A stretch of DNA of 31,633 bases from Candidatus Levyibacteriota bacterium (GCA_003173915.1 PPGL01000105.1:1-31633); one strand, 5' to 3'. Numbered from the stretch's first letter, positions 16,801-23,603 are shown. Notes: generated by a model from the letters alone, not told the origin. Made by a program: numbers and translations.

Positions 16801-17325
16801 TTATGCTAAGACTGGTGGTAAATTAGACACTCTTTGTCGTCTAGTTCTTCTGTACTCAGCAAGAGAAATAATTTTTTTATTTGGTGGTTCAACATCAGGG
16901 GCTGGGTTAATCCAAAAAGTCATCGAAGAAACTCCTTCCTTTGTAACTGTCGCACGCGCAATATTTTCACCATCAAGAGACCTTGATGCAGCAGTTAGTG
17001 ATTGATATTTCCCTCTATCAGTAATAGAAGAAATTGTTACTTTAGATCGCCGATCAAGCATTTTTTCTTGTAGACCTTCCAGAAGTCCTCTTCTTCCAAC
17101 TCTTGGAACACTAAAAACAATTTTGTCATAATAATTTGTTTGTTCACCGGAGAGCCGCAATACTTCTCCTGTGTGCCAGAAATGTTCTAATTCCTCCATT
17201 GTCGGAATAATGCCTGCAACACGAAGTACTTGTTTTTCATCCGATGGACTACTATTTGAAAAAACAGTAGACCTTGATGGAGCAAGACTTGGGAAAGGAA
17301 TAATAGTGTGTTCTGGTAGAGGCAT
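16801..17325 (-). CDS. Orphan island protein, family A (174 aa)
   Basis: A paralogue of the 10018-10560 protein. The shared pattern runs from VLRVAGI through ELEHFWHTGEVL, IVFSVPRVGRRGLLEGL and KYQSLTAA to NIARATVTKEG, with similar spacing throughout. The first 35 residues are Pro/Ser-rich. The C-terminus is Arg-rich (SLAEYRRTRRQRV), perhaps for nucleic acid or protein contact. The ATG at 17325 is preferred over a TTG at 17331, because TATTAG at 17332-17337 would be the -10 and ends 6 nt before the ATG. The function is unknown. The position beside the giant ATPase gene suggests a partner or substrate, but that is only context. Confidence 0.75.
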   Translation of the reverse strand: MPLPEHTIIPFPSLAPSRSTVFSNSSPSDEKQVLRVAGIIPTMEELEHFWHTGEVLRLSGEQTNYYDKIVFSVPRVGRRGLLEGLQEKMLDRRSKVTISSITDRGKYQSLTAASRSLDGENIARATVTKEGVSSMTFWINPAPDVEPPNKKIISLAEYRRTRRQRVSNLPPVLA

Positions 17326-17399
17326 AGCCAACTAATAACGAAATACATTTAAAAAAAACTTGAAGAATAGGAATAAAGAGATAAGAAAAACACAAAAAA

Positions 17400-18062
17400 C
17401 TACTGGATACTTTTTTTATCCATAGTTTCTTGCAAAAATGCAGCTGCTCCATTTTCTGAGGTAAAAATAGCTTCAATAACCTTTGGGTCAGTATTTGTCC
17501 ATGGCATTGCAGAATTTCCTTCACCCAAATCAATGCGAAGTAAAACAACACGGGCTCTTCCTAGATCGATAGTCACAGTATGCATATTTCCATGATAGCG
17601 TTTGGCATCTGCAATTTTTAATAAATGATATGCAGTACCCCTTCCATCATGAACAAGTCTCACTTGATAATCTAGTCCACTTGGCCATCGCCCCTCTACA
17701 ATTTCATCTTCTAAAAAATTTCCATGGGGTTTTTCGTAGAGAATATTTTCTCCTTCTACAACCTCAGCAATAGTTGCAACATGTTGGTACCGCGCGTCTT
17801 GCATTCCATGAATATCACGCGAAAGATACTCCTCAATTTGGCTGGTATGCATAAGAGAAAAAGGCACTTCTGGATTTCTTTGCAAAGGCGTTGCAGCATC
17901 ACGGGTCCGTTCTTTTTCCTTTCGCATTGCAGCTACACGTGCATCTGCTGTTTTTTTGTCTGGGCCACGACGTCTTATCTTTTTCTTTGTTTTTTTAGGA
18001 ACTACAGCCCTTTCTTCAGGTGGAGATATTGCTTTTTGCGGGCCATTTGCTTCTGTTGTCAT
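17400..18062 (-). CDS. Orphan island protein with basic N-terminus (220 aa)
   Basis: I do not recognise this protein. Residues about 22-58 are strongly basic (KKTKKKIRRRGPDKK, then RKEKERTRD), probably disordered and perhaps nucleic-acid binding. The rest looks alpha/beta, with SQIEEYLSRDIHGMQDARY, an acidic part (GNFLEDEIVEGRW) and a segment TAYHLLKIADAKRYHGN followed by HTVTIDLGRARVVLLRIDL. That last part resembles the C-terminal half of family A (Y-x-x-L, then a strand, then GR-x-x-V), which may mark a distant relative. There is no membrane or signal segment. The upstream -10 (TAGCAC, 6 nt before the ATG) is poor. Confidence 0.7.
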   Translation of the reverse strand: MTTEANGPQKAISPPEERAVVPKKTKKKIRRRGPDKKTADARVAAMRKEKERTRDAATPLQRNPEVPFSLMHTSQIEEYLSRDIHGMQDARYQHVATIAEVVEGENILYEKPHGNFLEDEIVEGRWPSGLDYQVRLVHDGRGTAYHLLKIADAKRYHGNMHTVTIDLGRARVVLLRIDLGEGNSAMPWTNTDPKVIEAIFTSENGAAAFLQETMDKKSIQ

Positions 18063-18184
18063 AGATATGTGCTACTTAGATCACTAGAAATAATTTGAAC
18101 ATAATATAGTTTCATTAATAATCAAATTAACTGTTATTATAAATCATTAATATATGCATAAACTAATGATTTTAAACTGATTGT
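18041..18184 (-). other. AT-rich intergenic with inverted repeat 18141-18172
   Basis: Downstream of the 18185 gene (reverse strand), AAATCATTA (18141-18149) pairs perfectly with TAATGATTT (18164-18172) across a 14-nt loop. It could act as a weak 3' hairpin or terminator. There is no U tract. The start of the 18062 gene lies at the left edge; otherwise I see nothing coding here. Confidence 0.3.
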
Positions 18185-18643
18185 TTATTCATTCTTCACA
18201 ACTCGCATACGAGCACGTTTTGCTGCATGGACTGATGGATGATCTTGCCAGTCAACATGCGAGAAAGTAACATGTTCTGCTTGTCCTTCATCATTTAGAC
18301 CAACAACTGCACATATTTGTTGTCTTGCAGTCGTAAGTCGCTGATACAATCTTAACTCATGAATCTTACCTTCTTCATCGGGTTTGCCCTGTTCATATGG
18401 CAAATCAAACATATCACGGATTAGATATAGATGAGGCAAAAATAGTAACTGAGACGAAGAATCTACCAGATATTGTCTTCCAACTTCACTAGTATGCCCA
18501 TACACTAGTACAGTCCCAACATATTCAGGAGAAAATGCAAATTGCCGACTTTCTTGTTTCTTCACCGCCATACGTCTTCTAGACAAATGCAAGAGTACTC
18601 CCCTTTCACCTTGTTGACCACGCTCATTGCCTCTACTACTCAT
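18185..18643 (-). CDS. Orphan island protein (152 aa)
   Basis: No family is recognised. A short Gly/Arg-rich N-terminus is followed by TVLVYGHTSEVGRQYLV, LLFLPHLYLIRDMFDLPY and RLYQRLTTARQQICAVVGLNDEG. The LYQRLTTA...AVVGLNDEGQAEHVTF part resembles KYQSLTAA...ARATVTKEGVSSMTFW of the 16801 protein, so it may be a divergent member of family A. It ends basic (AAKRARMRVVKNE). The upstream region contains TATACT near 18690 on the reverse strand, which could be a -10 with a leader of about 45 nt; unlike its neighbours it lacks the 6-nt leaderless arrangement. Confidence 0.7.
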   Translation of the reverse strand: MSSRGNERGQQGERGVLLHLSRRRMAVKKQESRQFAFSPEYVGTVLVYGHTSEVGRQYLVDSSSQLLFLPHLYLIRDMFDLPYEQGKPDEEGKIHELRLYQRLTTARQQICAVVGLNDEGQAEHVTFSHVDWQDHPSVHAAKRARMRVVKNE

Positions 18644-18822
18644 CGTTTGCTTACAGTGACTGCAAGCCGCGAAAAATATGTAAGAGCAGTATATGAAAAG
18701 GGTAATAGGCCGAGCTGAAAGAGGTTACATAAACTGAATACAGATTTTTCTAATTAAATGCGTGTATATTTTATAAGTAAAATTGATATTTAAAATAATT
18801 TTTTGAACATTAAATATGTTTG

Positions 18823-20160
18823 TTACCCAATTCTTCCCTCTTCAACCATACTATCAACTACTTCTCTTGCAGAAGGTACTCCTTTACCAACAAGTGCGCC
18901 AGTAATAACCTCCTCCACTTGAGATGAAACTCGTAATGCTTGACCTCTTGCAGTTGTAAAAAGATCAAGATGAGAATCCAAATTAATATTTATTTTTGAA
19001 GTATCAAGCAGATAAATAACTCTTTCAGAACGTGGTACAGAATATATATAGATACTCATTCCGCCATTAACGAAGCTTTGCTGTGCATAATGTAATCCTG
19101 CTATATCTGCCTCGTTCCAACCGGATGGCTTAAATGTAGCAAATTGTTCTGAGTCAGAAGAGAAAAATACTCCTTGTGAATCGTCCACAACAGCTCCTGG
19201 CTGTTCGACAATTCTGTTAATCAAACGTCCCTTTCGTGCATCAACCACTTTTTCTACTTCTGTAGACTCTCCCCTTAGACAGGAAATAACTGCGAGTCCA
19301 TTTTGATTTTTGGCAATTGCTTCAACAATTGCCTCCCACGCGTTGAGAGGATTTGAAATAAGAGCTGATACTTCTGGCTCTTTTGCTGCTTCTCTTGCTG
19401 CTCTTCGCACAGAAGCTTCCTGCGCTTTTTGAACTGCTTTTCCTAACAAAAGAGGGACATGCGTTGGACTTAAAATTCCCTCCGCCCGCCGTTTTGCTAT
19501 TTCAATATGATCTGCACTGCTCAGTCTATTTTTAGGTTCTTTAAAAGCAAATATCAGACTATTAAATGTTTGCCACTGCTCTGGGGTTACTATAATTTGT
19601 GTTCGTTGATCCTTTGCGAACGGACTATTTGCAACAGGCAAAATTGGAGAATTTTCTCCACGATCTCGTAAAAAACTTACTGTTTGAAAAACAAACTGCT
19701 CTATAACTGGTCGCTGCCATTTTGGTAAAGAAGGAATTGAACGACTGAGTGCTGCTACCCTATTTGCAACAGCCTGATAGCTTAAAGGTTCTTCTCCCAA
19801 TCTTTCACTGAGTAGTGTTAATGCAGTAATCACCGTATTAAACGCTTCGCTGCTAAATTTGTCATGAAAGATATCAGGGTATTCAATTGCCAGATCACCT
19901 TTTCGAAAGTGAAAAAGAAATACACGATTATCCTCACGAGGAGCCATATAAGTTAGGAAAAATTCTCCTGCTAAATCTGTTAAGTTTTTTCCAACCCGAT
20001 TAGGATCTGACTTGGTTACGCCAACGAGTTGTTTTTGAGTAGTAACATACGGTTGTCCCAATTCTACAGTTTCTTTTCCTTCTCTTACTAATGAATCAAA
20101 TATTCTCCATCGAACTGTTGGTGAATCCATTTCTTCTTTTGGACTTCCCGTACCAAACAT
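18823..20160 (-). CDS. Orphan island protein, probable C-terminal part of a frameshifted gene (445 aa)
   Basis: I do not recognise the family. The N-terminal 100 residues look like a winged-helix region (RWRIFDSLVREGKETVEL, VTTQKQLVGVTKSDPNRVGKNL, then a beta hairpin RVFLFHFRKG). A helical middle part follows (ITALTLLSERLG; HIEIAKRRAEGILSP; an Ala/Arg/Glu-rich helix near KAQEASVRRAAREAAK), then a mixed C-terminal domain (MSIYIYSVPRSERVIYLLDT). The ATG at 20160 is used; a TTG at 20172 is the alternative. It overlaps the upstream gene by 73 nt in another frame and has no Shine-Dalgarno sequence or -10 of its own. Adding one base to the A5 run at 20181-20185 (reverse strand) would join both into one protein of about 614 residues. 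Confidence 0.7.
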   Translation of the reverse strand: MFGTGSPKEEMDSPTVRWRIFDSLVREGKETVELGQPYVTTQKQLVGVTKSDPNRVGKNLTDLAGEFFLTYMAPREDNRVFLFHFRKGDLAIEYPDIFHDKFSSEAFNTVITALTLLSERLGEEPLSYQAVANRVAALSRSIPSLPKWQRPVIEQFVFQTVSFLRDRGENSPILPVANSPFAKDQRTQIIVTPEQWQTFNSLIFAFKEPKNRLSSADHIEIAKRRAEGILSPTHVPLLLGKAVQKAQEASVRRAAREAAKEPEVSALISNPLNAWEAIVEAIAKNQNGLAVISCLRGESTEVEKVVDARKGRLINRIVEQPGAVVDDSQGVFFSSDSEQFATFKPSGWNEADIAGLHYAQQSFVNGGMSIYIYSVPRSERVIYLLDTSKININLDSHLDLFTTARGQALRVSSQVEEVITGALVGKGVPSAREVVDSMVEEGRIG

Positions 20161-20666
20161 TCCCAAATACAACTGAGGTGTTTTTGCACAAGAGATAGAA
20201 TTCTTGATCCTGCATCAATAACATAATTTCTTTCTCTATCATCTTGGGCAATTTTTTTGGAAAATGTATACCGCTCTGCCCCTTGTTGGCCTTCAGGAAG
20301 TGGTACTTTTTCCAGCAAACCAAAACTAACAAGAGCATCAAAGTGTGATTTTTGGCTAGAGGGATTAACTTCTGTGGCAGTTGTTGGCAATTGAGGTCTT
20401 TGGAAATTTCCTGCAATAACATCTCTTTTTACACTTTCCCATGGCTCAATCTGTAAACGATTCACAACATTAACAAGTTGATTAGGAGTAAATGATACCT
20501 GAGGAGCATCAATGCTTATTAACGCACATAAAAGAGTTCCTATGCATCTAAATTCACCGCCAGAGCCAGACCAAGCACGCGCTAACCGCTCAGAGGAGAA
20601 TCTTCCCCATTCTTTACCTTCTACACTCCCTCGACCTCGACCTTTTCTCTCAACTGCATCAGTCAT
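20088..20666 (-). CDS. Orphan island protein, probable N-terminal part of the same frameshifted gene (192 aa)
   Basis: After a Gly/Arg/Glu-rich start (VERKGRGRGSVEGKEWGRF) the sequence has helices (GTLLCALISIDAP; TPNQLVNVVNRLQIEPWESV) and a likely winged-helix element (SSQKSHFDALVSFGLLEKVPLP, then ERYTFSKKI). That suggests a regulator or DNA/RNA-binding module, though no family match can be named. The last 32 or so residues (after VQK) overprint the start of the next gene and look less natural (CIWECLVREVQKKKW), as expected beyond a frameshift. It has an excellent leaderless-type promoter. It is divergent from the rplJ promoter, with the two -35 boxes about 18 bp apart. Confidence 0.65.
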   Translation of the reverse strand: MTDAVERKGRGRGSVEGKEWGRFSSERLARAWSGSGGEFRCIGTLLCALISIDAPQVSFTPNQLVNVVNRLQIEPWESVKRDVIAGNFQRPQLPTTATEVNPSSQKSHFDALVSFGLLEKVPLPEGQQGAERYTFSKKIAQDDRERNYVIDAGSRILSLVQKHLSCIWECLVREVQKKKWIHQQFDGEYLIH

Positions 20667-20672
20667 AATTAT

Positions 20673-20701
20673 ATTATAGGACTAAATAAATAGGAAAGCA
20701 A
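20673..20701 (-). promoter_or_regulatory. Promoter of the 20666 gene
   Basis: On the reverse strand TTGCTT (20701-20696), a 17-nt spacer, then a perfect TATAAT (20678-20673). The -10 ends 6 nt before the ATG at 20666, so the mRNA should be leaderless. Confidence 0.75.
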
Positions 20702-20719
20702 ATGCTGGATAAATTTATG

Positions 20720-20748
20720 TTGACTCTCTCACCTCTTTCCGCTATAAT
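20720..20748 (+). promoter_or_regulatory. Promoter of rplJ-rplL
   Basis: TTGACT (20720-20725), a 17-nt spacer, then TATAAT (20743-20748): a near-consensus sigma-70-type promoter. Transcription should start near 20755, giving a leader of about 150 nt. This contrasts with the leaderless genes around it and fits a regulated ribosomal-protein leader. Confidence 0.85.
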
Positions 20749-20756
20749 AGCTATAT

Positions 20757-20812
20757 CCAAAGACAGTAGGTTGAGAGAAGGGCAATTCCTCTATAAATCC
20801 TACCGAGGACTA
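20757..20812 (+). ncRNA. Ribosomal protein L10 leader (autoregulatory RNA)
   Basis: CCAAAGACAGTAGG (20757-20770) and CCTACCGAGGA (20799-20809) match the conserved flanks of the L10 leader, with GTAGG (20766-20770) pairing with CCTAC (20799-20803) and an internal arm around GAGAGAAGG/CCTCT. In other bacteria the L10(L12)4 complex binds this element and represses rplJ-rplL. It lies directly after the predicted transcription start and is followed by a palindromic repeat and an attenuator hairpin. Recognition is from sequence pattern; a covariance search (Rfam L10_leader) would settle it. Confidence 0.75.
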
Positions 20813-20814
20813 CA

Positions 20815-20873
20815 TGTCATCCTGAACTCGTTTCAGGATCCCAAAAAGATTCCGAAATAAATTCGGAATGACA
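20815..20873. repeat. TGTCAT...ATGACA palindrome inside the rplJ leader
   Basis: The element starts TGTCATCC and ends GGAATGACA. It contains two nested hairpins, ATCCTGAA/TTCAGGAT (20819-20839) and ATTCCGAA/TTCGGAAT. Its first 26 nt are identical to 21865-21890 downstream of rplL. It sits between the L10-binding site and the attenuator. Confidence 0.8.
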
Positions 20874-20880
20874 CAAAAGT

Positions 20881-20903
20881 ACTCGCTTTGGGCGAGTTTT
20901 TTT
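20881..20903 (+). terminator. Attenuator-like terminator abutting the rplJ start codon
   Basis: ACTCGC (20881-20886) pairs with GCGAGT (20892-20897) across loop TTTGG. Seven T follow (20897-20903), and the rplJ ATG begins at 20904. It has the form of an intrinsic terminator in the leader, so L10 may regulate by attenuation. Because the U tract abuts the ATG, the hairpin may also limit ribosome access. Confidence 0.65.
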
Positions 20904-21449
20904 ATGGATAAAACAACAAAGAAAGTCAGTCCAAATAGAGTAAAAAAGCAAGAATTAGTTGCCGAACTTTCTACAAAAGTTGCTAAATCTAAGGCAATGG
21001 TGTTTACAAATTATACTGGTCTTACCCACAAGCAACTGGAAACATTCAAAAGGGAAATTAAGAAAGCAGATGCAGAATTTGTTGTTGCAAAAAATACTCT
21101 TTTAAAACGGACTCTCACTGATGCCAACCTTGAAACAGGAGATGCAAAAAACTTTGATTTGCCAACTGGTGCAATGTTTTTGTATGGCGATGTTGTTACC
21201 CCGTTAAAGGCCTTGGCACAGATGGTAAAAGATTTTGAAAAACCTCAAATTAAATTTGGTCTTCTTGAAGGCAGACTCATGACAGACAAAGAAGTTCTTA
21301 AGCTCTCTACCCTTCCATCCCGCGAACAACTTCTTGCACAACTTATGGGTATGATGAAATCTCCAGTTCAGGGACTTCACAGAGCACTTTCTTGGAATTT
21401 ACAAAAATTTGTGATGACACTTTCTGCAGTTCAAAAGCAGAAAGCATAA
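20904..21449 (+). CDS. rplJ: 50S ribosomal protein L10
   Basis: A 181-residue L10, the base of the L7/L12 stalk. The N-terminal rRNA-binding domain shows KKQELVAELSTKVAKSKAMV, NYTGLTHKQLETFKREIKKA and FVVAKNTLLKRTL; the C-terminal helix that binds L7/L12 dimers ends in SAVQKQKA. The start at 20904 (MDKTTKKVSP) is preferred over an ATG at 20868 in the same frame, because the latter reads through the palindrome and attenuator. It is 15 nt before rplL. There is no Shine-Dalgarno sequence; the U tract takes that position. Confidence 0.95.
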   Translation: MDKTTKKVSPNRVKKQELVAELSTKVAKSKAMVFTNYTGLTHKQLETFKREIKKADAEFVVAKNTLLKRTLTDANLETGDAKNFDLPTGAMFLYGDVVTPLKALAQMVKDFEKPQIKFGLLEGRLMTDKEVLKLSTLPSREQLLAQLMGMMKSPVQGLHRALSWNLQKFVMTLSAVQKQKA

Positions 21450-21456
21450 AGGGGGT
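21450..21456 (+). promoter_or_regulatory. Shine-Dalgarno site of rplL
   Basis: AGGGGGTG (21450-21457) lies about 8 nt before the rplL ATG at 21465. A strong site suits the four- to six-fold excess of L7/L12 over L10 that ribosomes need. Confidence 0.7.
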
Positions 21457-21464
21457 GACAACAT

Positions 21465-21857
21465 ATGGCAAAACTTACACAAGAAGAATTTTTGAAAGCA
21501 GTCGAAGAAATGTCCGTTTTGGAGTTGGCAGATTTAGTCAAAGCAATGGAAGAAAAGTTTGGCGTTTCTGCAGCAGCAATGGCAGTTGCAGCAGCACCAG
21601 CCGCTGGCGCACCAGCAGCAGGAGCAGCACCAGCTGAAGAACAAACAGTCTTCAACGTAGTTTTGGCAGCAGCAGGCGCAAATAAGATCGCTGTCATTAA
21701 GGCGATCCGCGAGCTCGTTCCAACACTAGGTCTTACAGAAGCAAAAGCATTAGCAGATTCAGCTCCAAAGGAAGTATTGACTGCAGTTAACAAAGAAACA
21801 GCAAATACAGCAAAAGAAAAACTTACAGCAGCAGGCGCAACCGTCGAGCTGAAGTAA
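21465..21857 (+). CDS. rplL: 50S ribosomal protein L7/L12
   Basis: A 130-residue stalk protein. The N-terminal dimerisation domain ([21 protein letters not shown]) is joined by an Ala/Pro/Gly hinge ([19 protein letters not shown]) to the C-terminal domain that recruits translation GTPases ([38 protein letters not shown]). Normal length. It ends the rplJL operon before a repeat and a strong terminator. Confidence 0.97.
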   Translation: MAKLTQEEFLKAVEEMSVLELADLVKAMEEKFGVSAAAMAVAAAPAAGAPAAGAAPAEEQTVFNVVLAAAGANKIAVIKAIRELVPTLGLTEAKALADSAPKEVLTAVNKETANTAKEKLTAAGATVELK

Positions 21858-21864
21858 GCACTTT

Positions 21865-21890
21865 TGTCATCCTGAACTCGTTTCAGGATC
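21865..21890. repeat. Half-palindrome identical to the rplJ leader repeat
   Basis: These 26 nt are identical to 20815-20840 and form the hairpin ATCCTGAA/TTCAGGAT. The right-hand ATGACA half of a full element is missing. It lies between the rplL stop and the terminator, so rplJ-rplL is bracketed by direct copies. Confidence 0.8.
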
Positions 21891-21904
21891 TTATGCTGAA
21901 AAGC

Positions 21905-21944
21905 AAATCAGGTTCAAGGATAACCTCTTTGAACCTGATTTTTT
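21905..21944 (+). terminator. Rho-independent terminator of rplJ-rplL
   Basis: A 13-bp stem (21905-21917 with 21929-21941, core ATCAGGTTCAA/TTGAACCTGAT) is followed by six T (21939-21944). This is a classic intrinsic terminator. It separates the operon from the promoter at 21956. Confidence 0.9.
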
Positions 21945-21955
21945 GTGACAAATTG

Positions 21956-21984
21956 TTGACTTCTCTTGAGTGCTATAGTACTAT
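21956..21984 (+). promoter_or_regulatory. Promoter of the 21992 gene
   Basis: TTGACT (21956-21961), a 17-nt spacer, then TACTAT (21979-21984). The ATG at 21992 lies 7 nt beyond the -10, so the mRNA is probably leaderless. Confidence 0.65.
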
Positions 21985-21991
21985 TCCCATT

Positions 21992-22249
21992 ATGCCAATT
22001 GAAGTCAGATATTACCTTTGGGAGTTTATCCCTCTGGGTAGACGAACATTGGATAAGGGAGAATCAATCACCATTCCTTCCTCCCGTCGGGGTGATAAAA
22101 AACAAACAGTAACTGCCAAGGCAAATGGAGTCGTTGAAGTATCTGATAGCAATAGTACAGAAGGCAAACTACAAAATGTACAAAGTCAACCAATAACTCG
22201 ATTTGGAAGATTTTTGACTGTAGAAATTACCTCTGGACAATATCATTGA
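21992..22249 (+). CDS. Hypothetical protein, 85 aa
   Basis: The protein begins MPIEVRYYLWEFIPLGRRTL, has a basic loop (PSSRRGDKKQTVTAKANG) and ends in a strand-like segment (RFGRFLTVEITSGQYH). It looks like a small all-beta domain and matches no family I know. An in-frame ATG at 21893 is rejected because the frame from there runs through the rplL terminator and the promoter. Confidence 0.65.
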   Translation: MPIEVRYYLWEFIPLGRRTLDKGESITIPSSRRGDKKQTVTAKANGVVEVSDSNSTEGKLQNVQSQPITRFGRFLTVEITSGQYH

Positions 22250-22408
22250 AGATGTATTTTTCCTAAGTAAATTACTTCCCTTGTTAATTTTTTAGATCTC
22301 CTTTTTCTTGAAGATATGAGTCATATTATTATAAGCTATATATTTTAAAACACTATTTTGTGGATAAAATGAGGAAAAATAGTACTACAAGATGTTATGA
22401 AAATTTGA
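22250..22408 (+). other. AT-rich intergenic, no gene seen
   Basis: The stretch is T- and A-rich with no clear hairpin-plus-U terminator. It ends in the -10 of the next gene. Confidence 0.4.
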
Positions 22409-22414
22409 TATACT
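22409..22414 (+). promoter_or_regulatory. -10 of the 22421 gene (leaderless type)
   Basis: TATACT (extended by a preceding TTTGA) ends exactly 6 nt before the ATG at 22421. The -35 (TACAAG near 22386) is poor. Confidence 0.5.
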
Positions 22415-22420
22415 CTCTTT

Positions 22421-22777
22421 ATGAATTCTGAACTAAACTCACGAGCACGAAAGGATATAATAAAGAGATTAAATAAAGATGCGAGAGCTTCCCGCAGAGC
22501 ACGACGGATACATGCAGTAAAAGATGCAGTGCAACGGGCTCAAAGTACTGCAGAAAATACTCTAAATTGGATATATAAACAAGAGCAACATTTGATAGAT
22601 TCCGCTTATCAGCTTGATGAACAACATCCTGTTGCAACAGGAGTAAGTCGATCAACAGTCTTGGCAGCCGTTGGACTGTATTTTTTGGCAGAAGGATTTC
22701 CCAATATAGCAATTCCGCTTTTTTTTCTTAGTGGAGTTAACGCCTATCATACAAGACGCCGCATTCACAAGCAATAA
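22421..22777 (+). CDS. Small membrane protein of unknown function (118 aa)
   Basis: The first 50 residues are strongly basic and helical (ARKDIIKRLNKDARASRRAR, then RIHAVKDAVQRAQ). A hydrophobic hairpin follows at about 76-108 (STVLAAVGLYFLAEGF; IAIPLFFLSGVNAY), and the tail is basic (HTRRRIHKQ). The basic N-terminus suggests cytoplasmic contact with nucleic acid or acidic lipid, but the function is unknown. Confidence 0.7.
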   Translation: MNSELNSRARKDIIKRLNKDARASRRARRIHAVKDAVQRAQSTAENTLNWIYKQEQHLIDSAYQLDEQHPVATGVSRSTVLAAVGLYFLAEGFPNIAIPLFFLSGVNAYHTRRRIHKQ

Positions 22778-22815
22778 AAATTCTTTACAAACATTTTTCT
22801 TCTTTGACACAACGC

Positions 22816-22845
22816 TTGTACTTTCTGCCCACTTCGTGATACCCT
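22816..22845 (+). promoter_or_regulatory. Possible promoter of the 22855 gene
   Basis: TTGTAC (22816-22821), an 18-nt spacer, then TACCCT (22840-22845). The ATG lies 9 nt downstream. Confidence 0.4.
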
Positions 22846-22854
22846 AACGAGCAA

Positions 22855-23559
22855 ATGATATCTCCAGAGCGTCATATCGCAGTTGTTCATGGATATATAG
22901 AGCATCCTTCTCCTTTCAAACCAGGATTAAAAATACAAAAACCAGATATCAAAGCACGGATGACACTCCTTGCAATAGGAAATCTTATTCAGCAAGGGAA
23001 AATAGATACAGTTATTTTAAACACCTCTTGCCTAATGCCTCAAACACCCCAAGAGTTAGCAAGCGGAAGAGCTCCTCAAATTGTGGCAGAACAAATGGCA
23101 CAACAACTGCGTCGTAATCACCCAGATAGAAATCTGCGGATTATTGTGGAAGCAAATGCATCTATCACTCGCGAAGAATCAGAATCAGCTGCAGAGATTG
23201 CTAAAAAATATGGTCTTAACCCTTTGGAAATAATTGCAGTAGGAGCAAAACCACATAGAAGAAGAATTAGGAGGTCAACAGATGACGCATTTGGTAAAGG
23301 AAAAGTTATGGTTGCAAGCATAGAAGACCTTGTATATATGTCTTCTTTCACAGGAAAGAATTTCCTTGCAACTATTGTATCTCAATATCAAGAATCTTCA
23401 CAGTATACATGGATGCAACAGAAGGAATTTATCCTTAATATCATTGATGCACTTCCTTTTGGAAATGTTTTTATTAAACTTTTAAATAGAATACAAGGAG
23501 ATAATAAAACTCTTGCATTAGGTGTGCAGAAATTTGCACAGCGACTTATTGGAGCATAG
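22855..23559 (+). CDS. DUF218 (YdcF/SanA/ElyC-like) domain protein, 234 aa
   Basis: The layout resembles the DUF218 Rossmann-like domain: an opening strand HIAVVHGYIE, a helix with RMTLLAIGNLIQQGKIDTVIL, then IIVEANASITREESESAAEIAKKYGL (matching the usual 'E..s.nT.eEa' helix) and a strand with a basic motif IIAVGAKPHRRRIRRS. DUF218 proteins in other bacteria act around cell-envelope integrity and polysaccharide or vancomycin tolerance; their reaction is poorly known. This copy lacks the N-terminal membrane anchor of SanA and has an extra C-terminal helical part of about 70 residues (FILNIIDALPFGNVFIKLL). The family call is from pattern only. Confidence 0.6.
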   Translation: MISPERHIAVVHGYIEHPSPFKPGLKIQKPDIKARMTLLAIGNLIQQGKIDTVILNTSCLMPQTPQELASGRAPQIVAEQMAQQLRRNHPDRNLRIIVEANASITREESESAAEIAKKYGLNPLEIIAVGAKPHRRRIRRSTDDAFGKGKVMVASIEDLVYMSSFTGKNFLATIVSQYQESSQYTWMQQKEFILNIIDALPFGNVFIKLLNRIQGDNKTLALGVQKFAQRLIGA

Positions 23560-23574
23560 CAATAATTTTTCCCC

Positions 23575-23603
23575 TTGACACCAATGTTATACTTTGTTAT
23601 TTT
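23575..23603 (+). promoter_or_regulatory. Promoter of the HTH gene
   Basis: A consensus TTGACA (23575-23580), a 17-nt spacer, then TATTTT (23598-23603). It predicts a transcript from about 23610 and a leader of about 43 nt to the ATG at 23653. Confidence 0.55.

Noticed and set aside
10018..20666. Integrative element with integrase and att sites
   Set aside because: No transposase, integrase or clear flanking direct repeats are seen at the rplA and rplJ edges, so the block is called an accessory island only.
20868..20903. Upstream ATG for rplJ
   Set aside because: It lies in the palindrome and reads through the attenuator hairpin; MDKTTKK at 20904 is the natural start.
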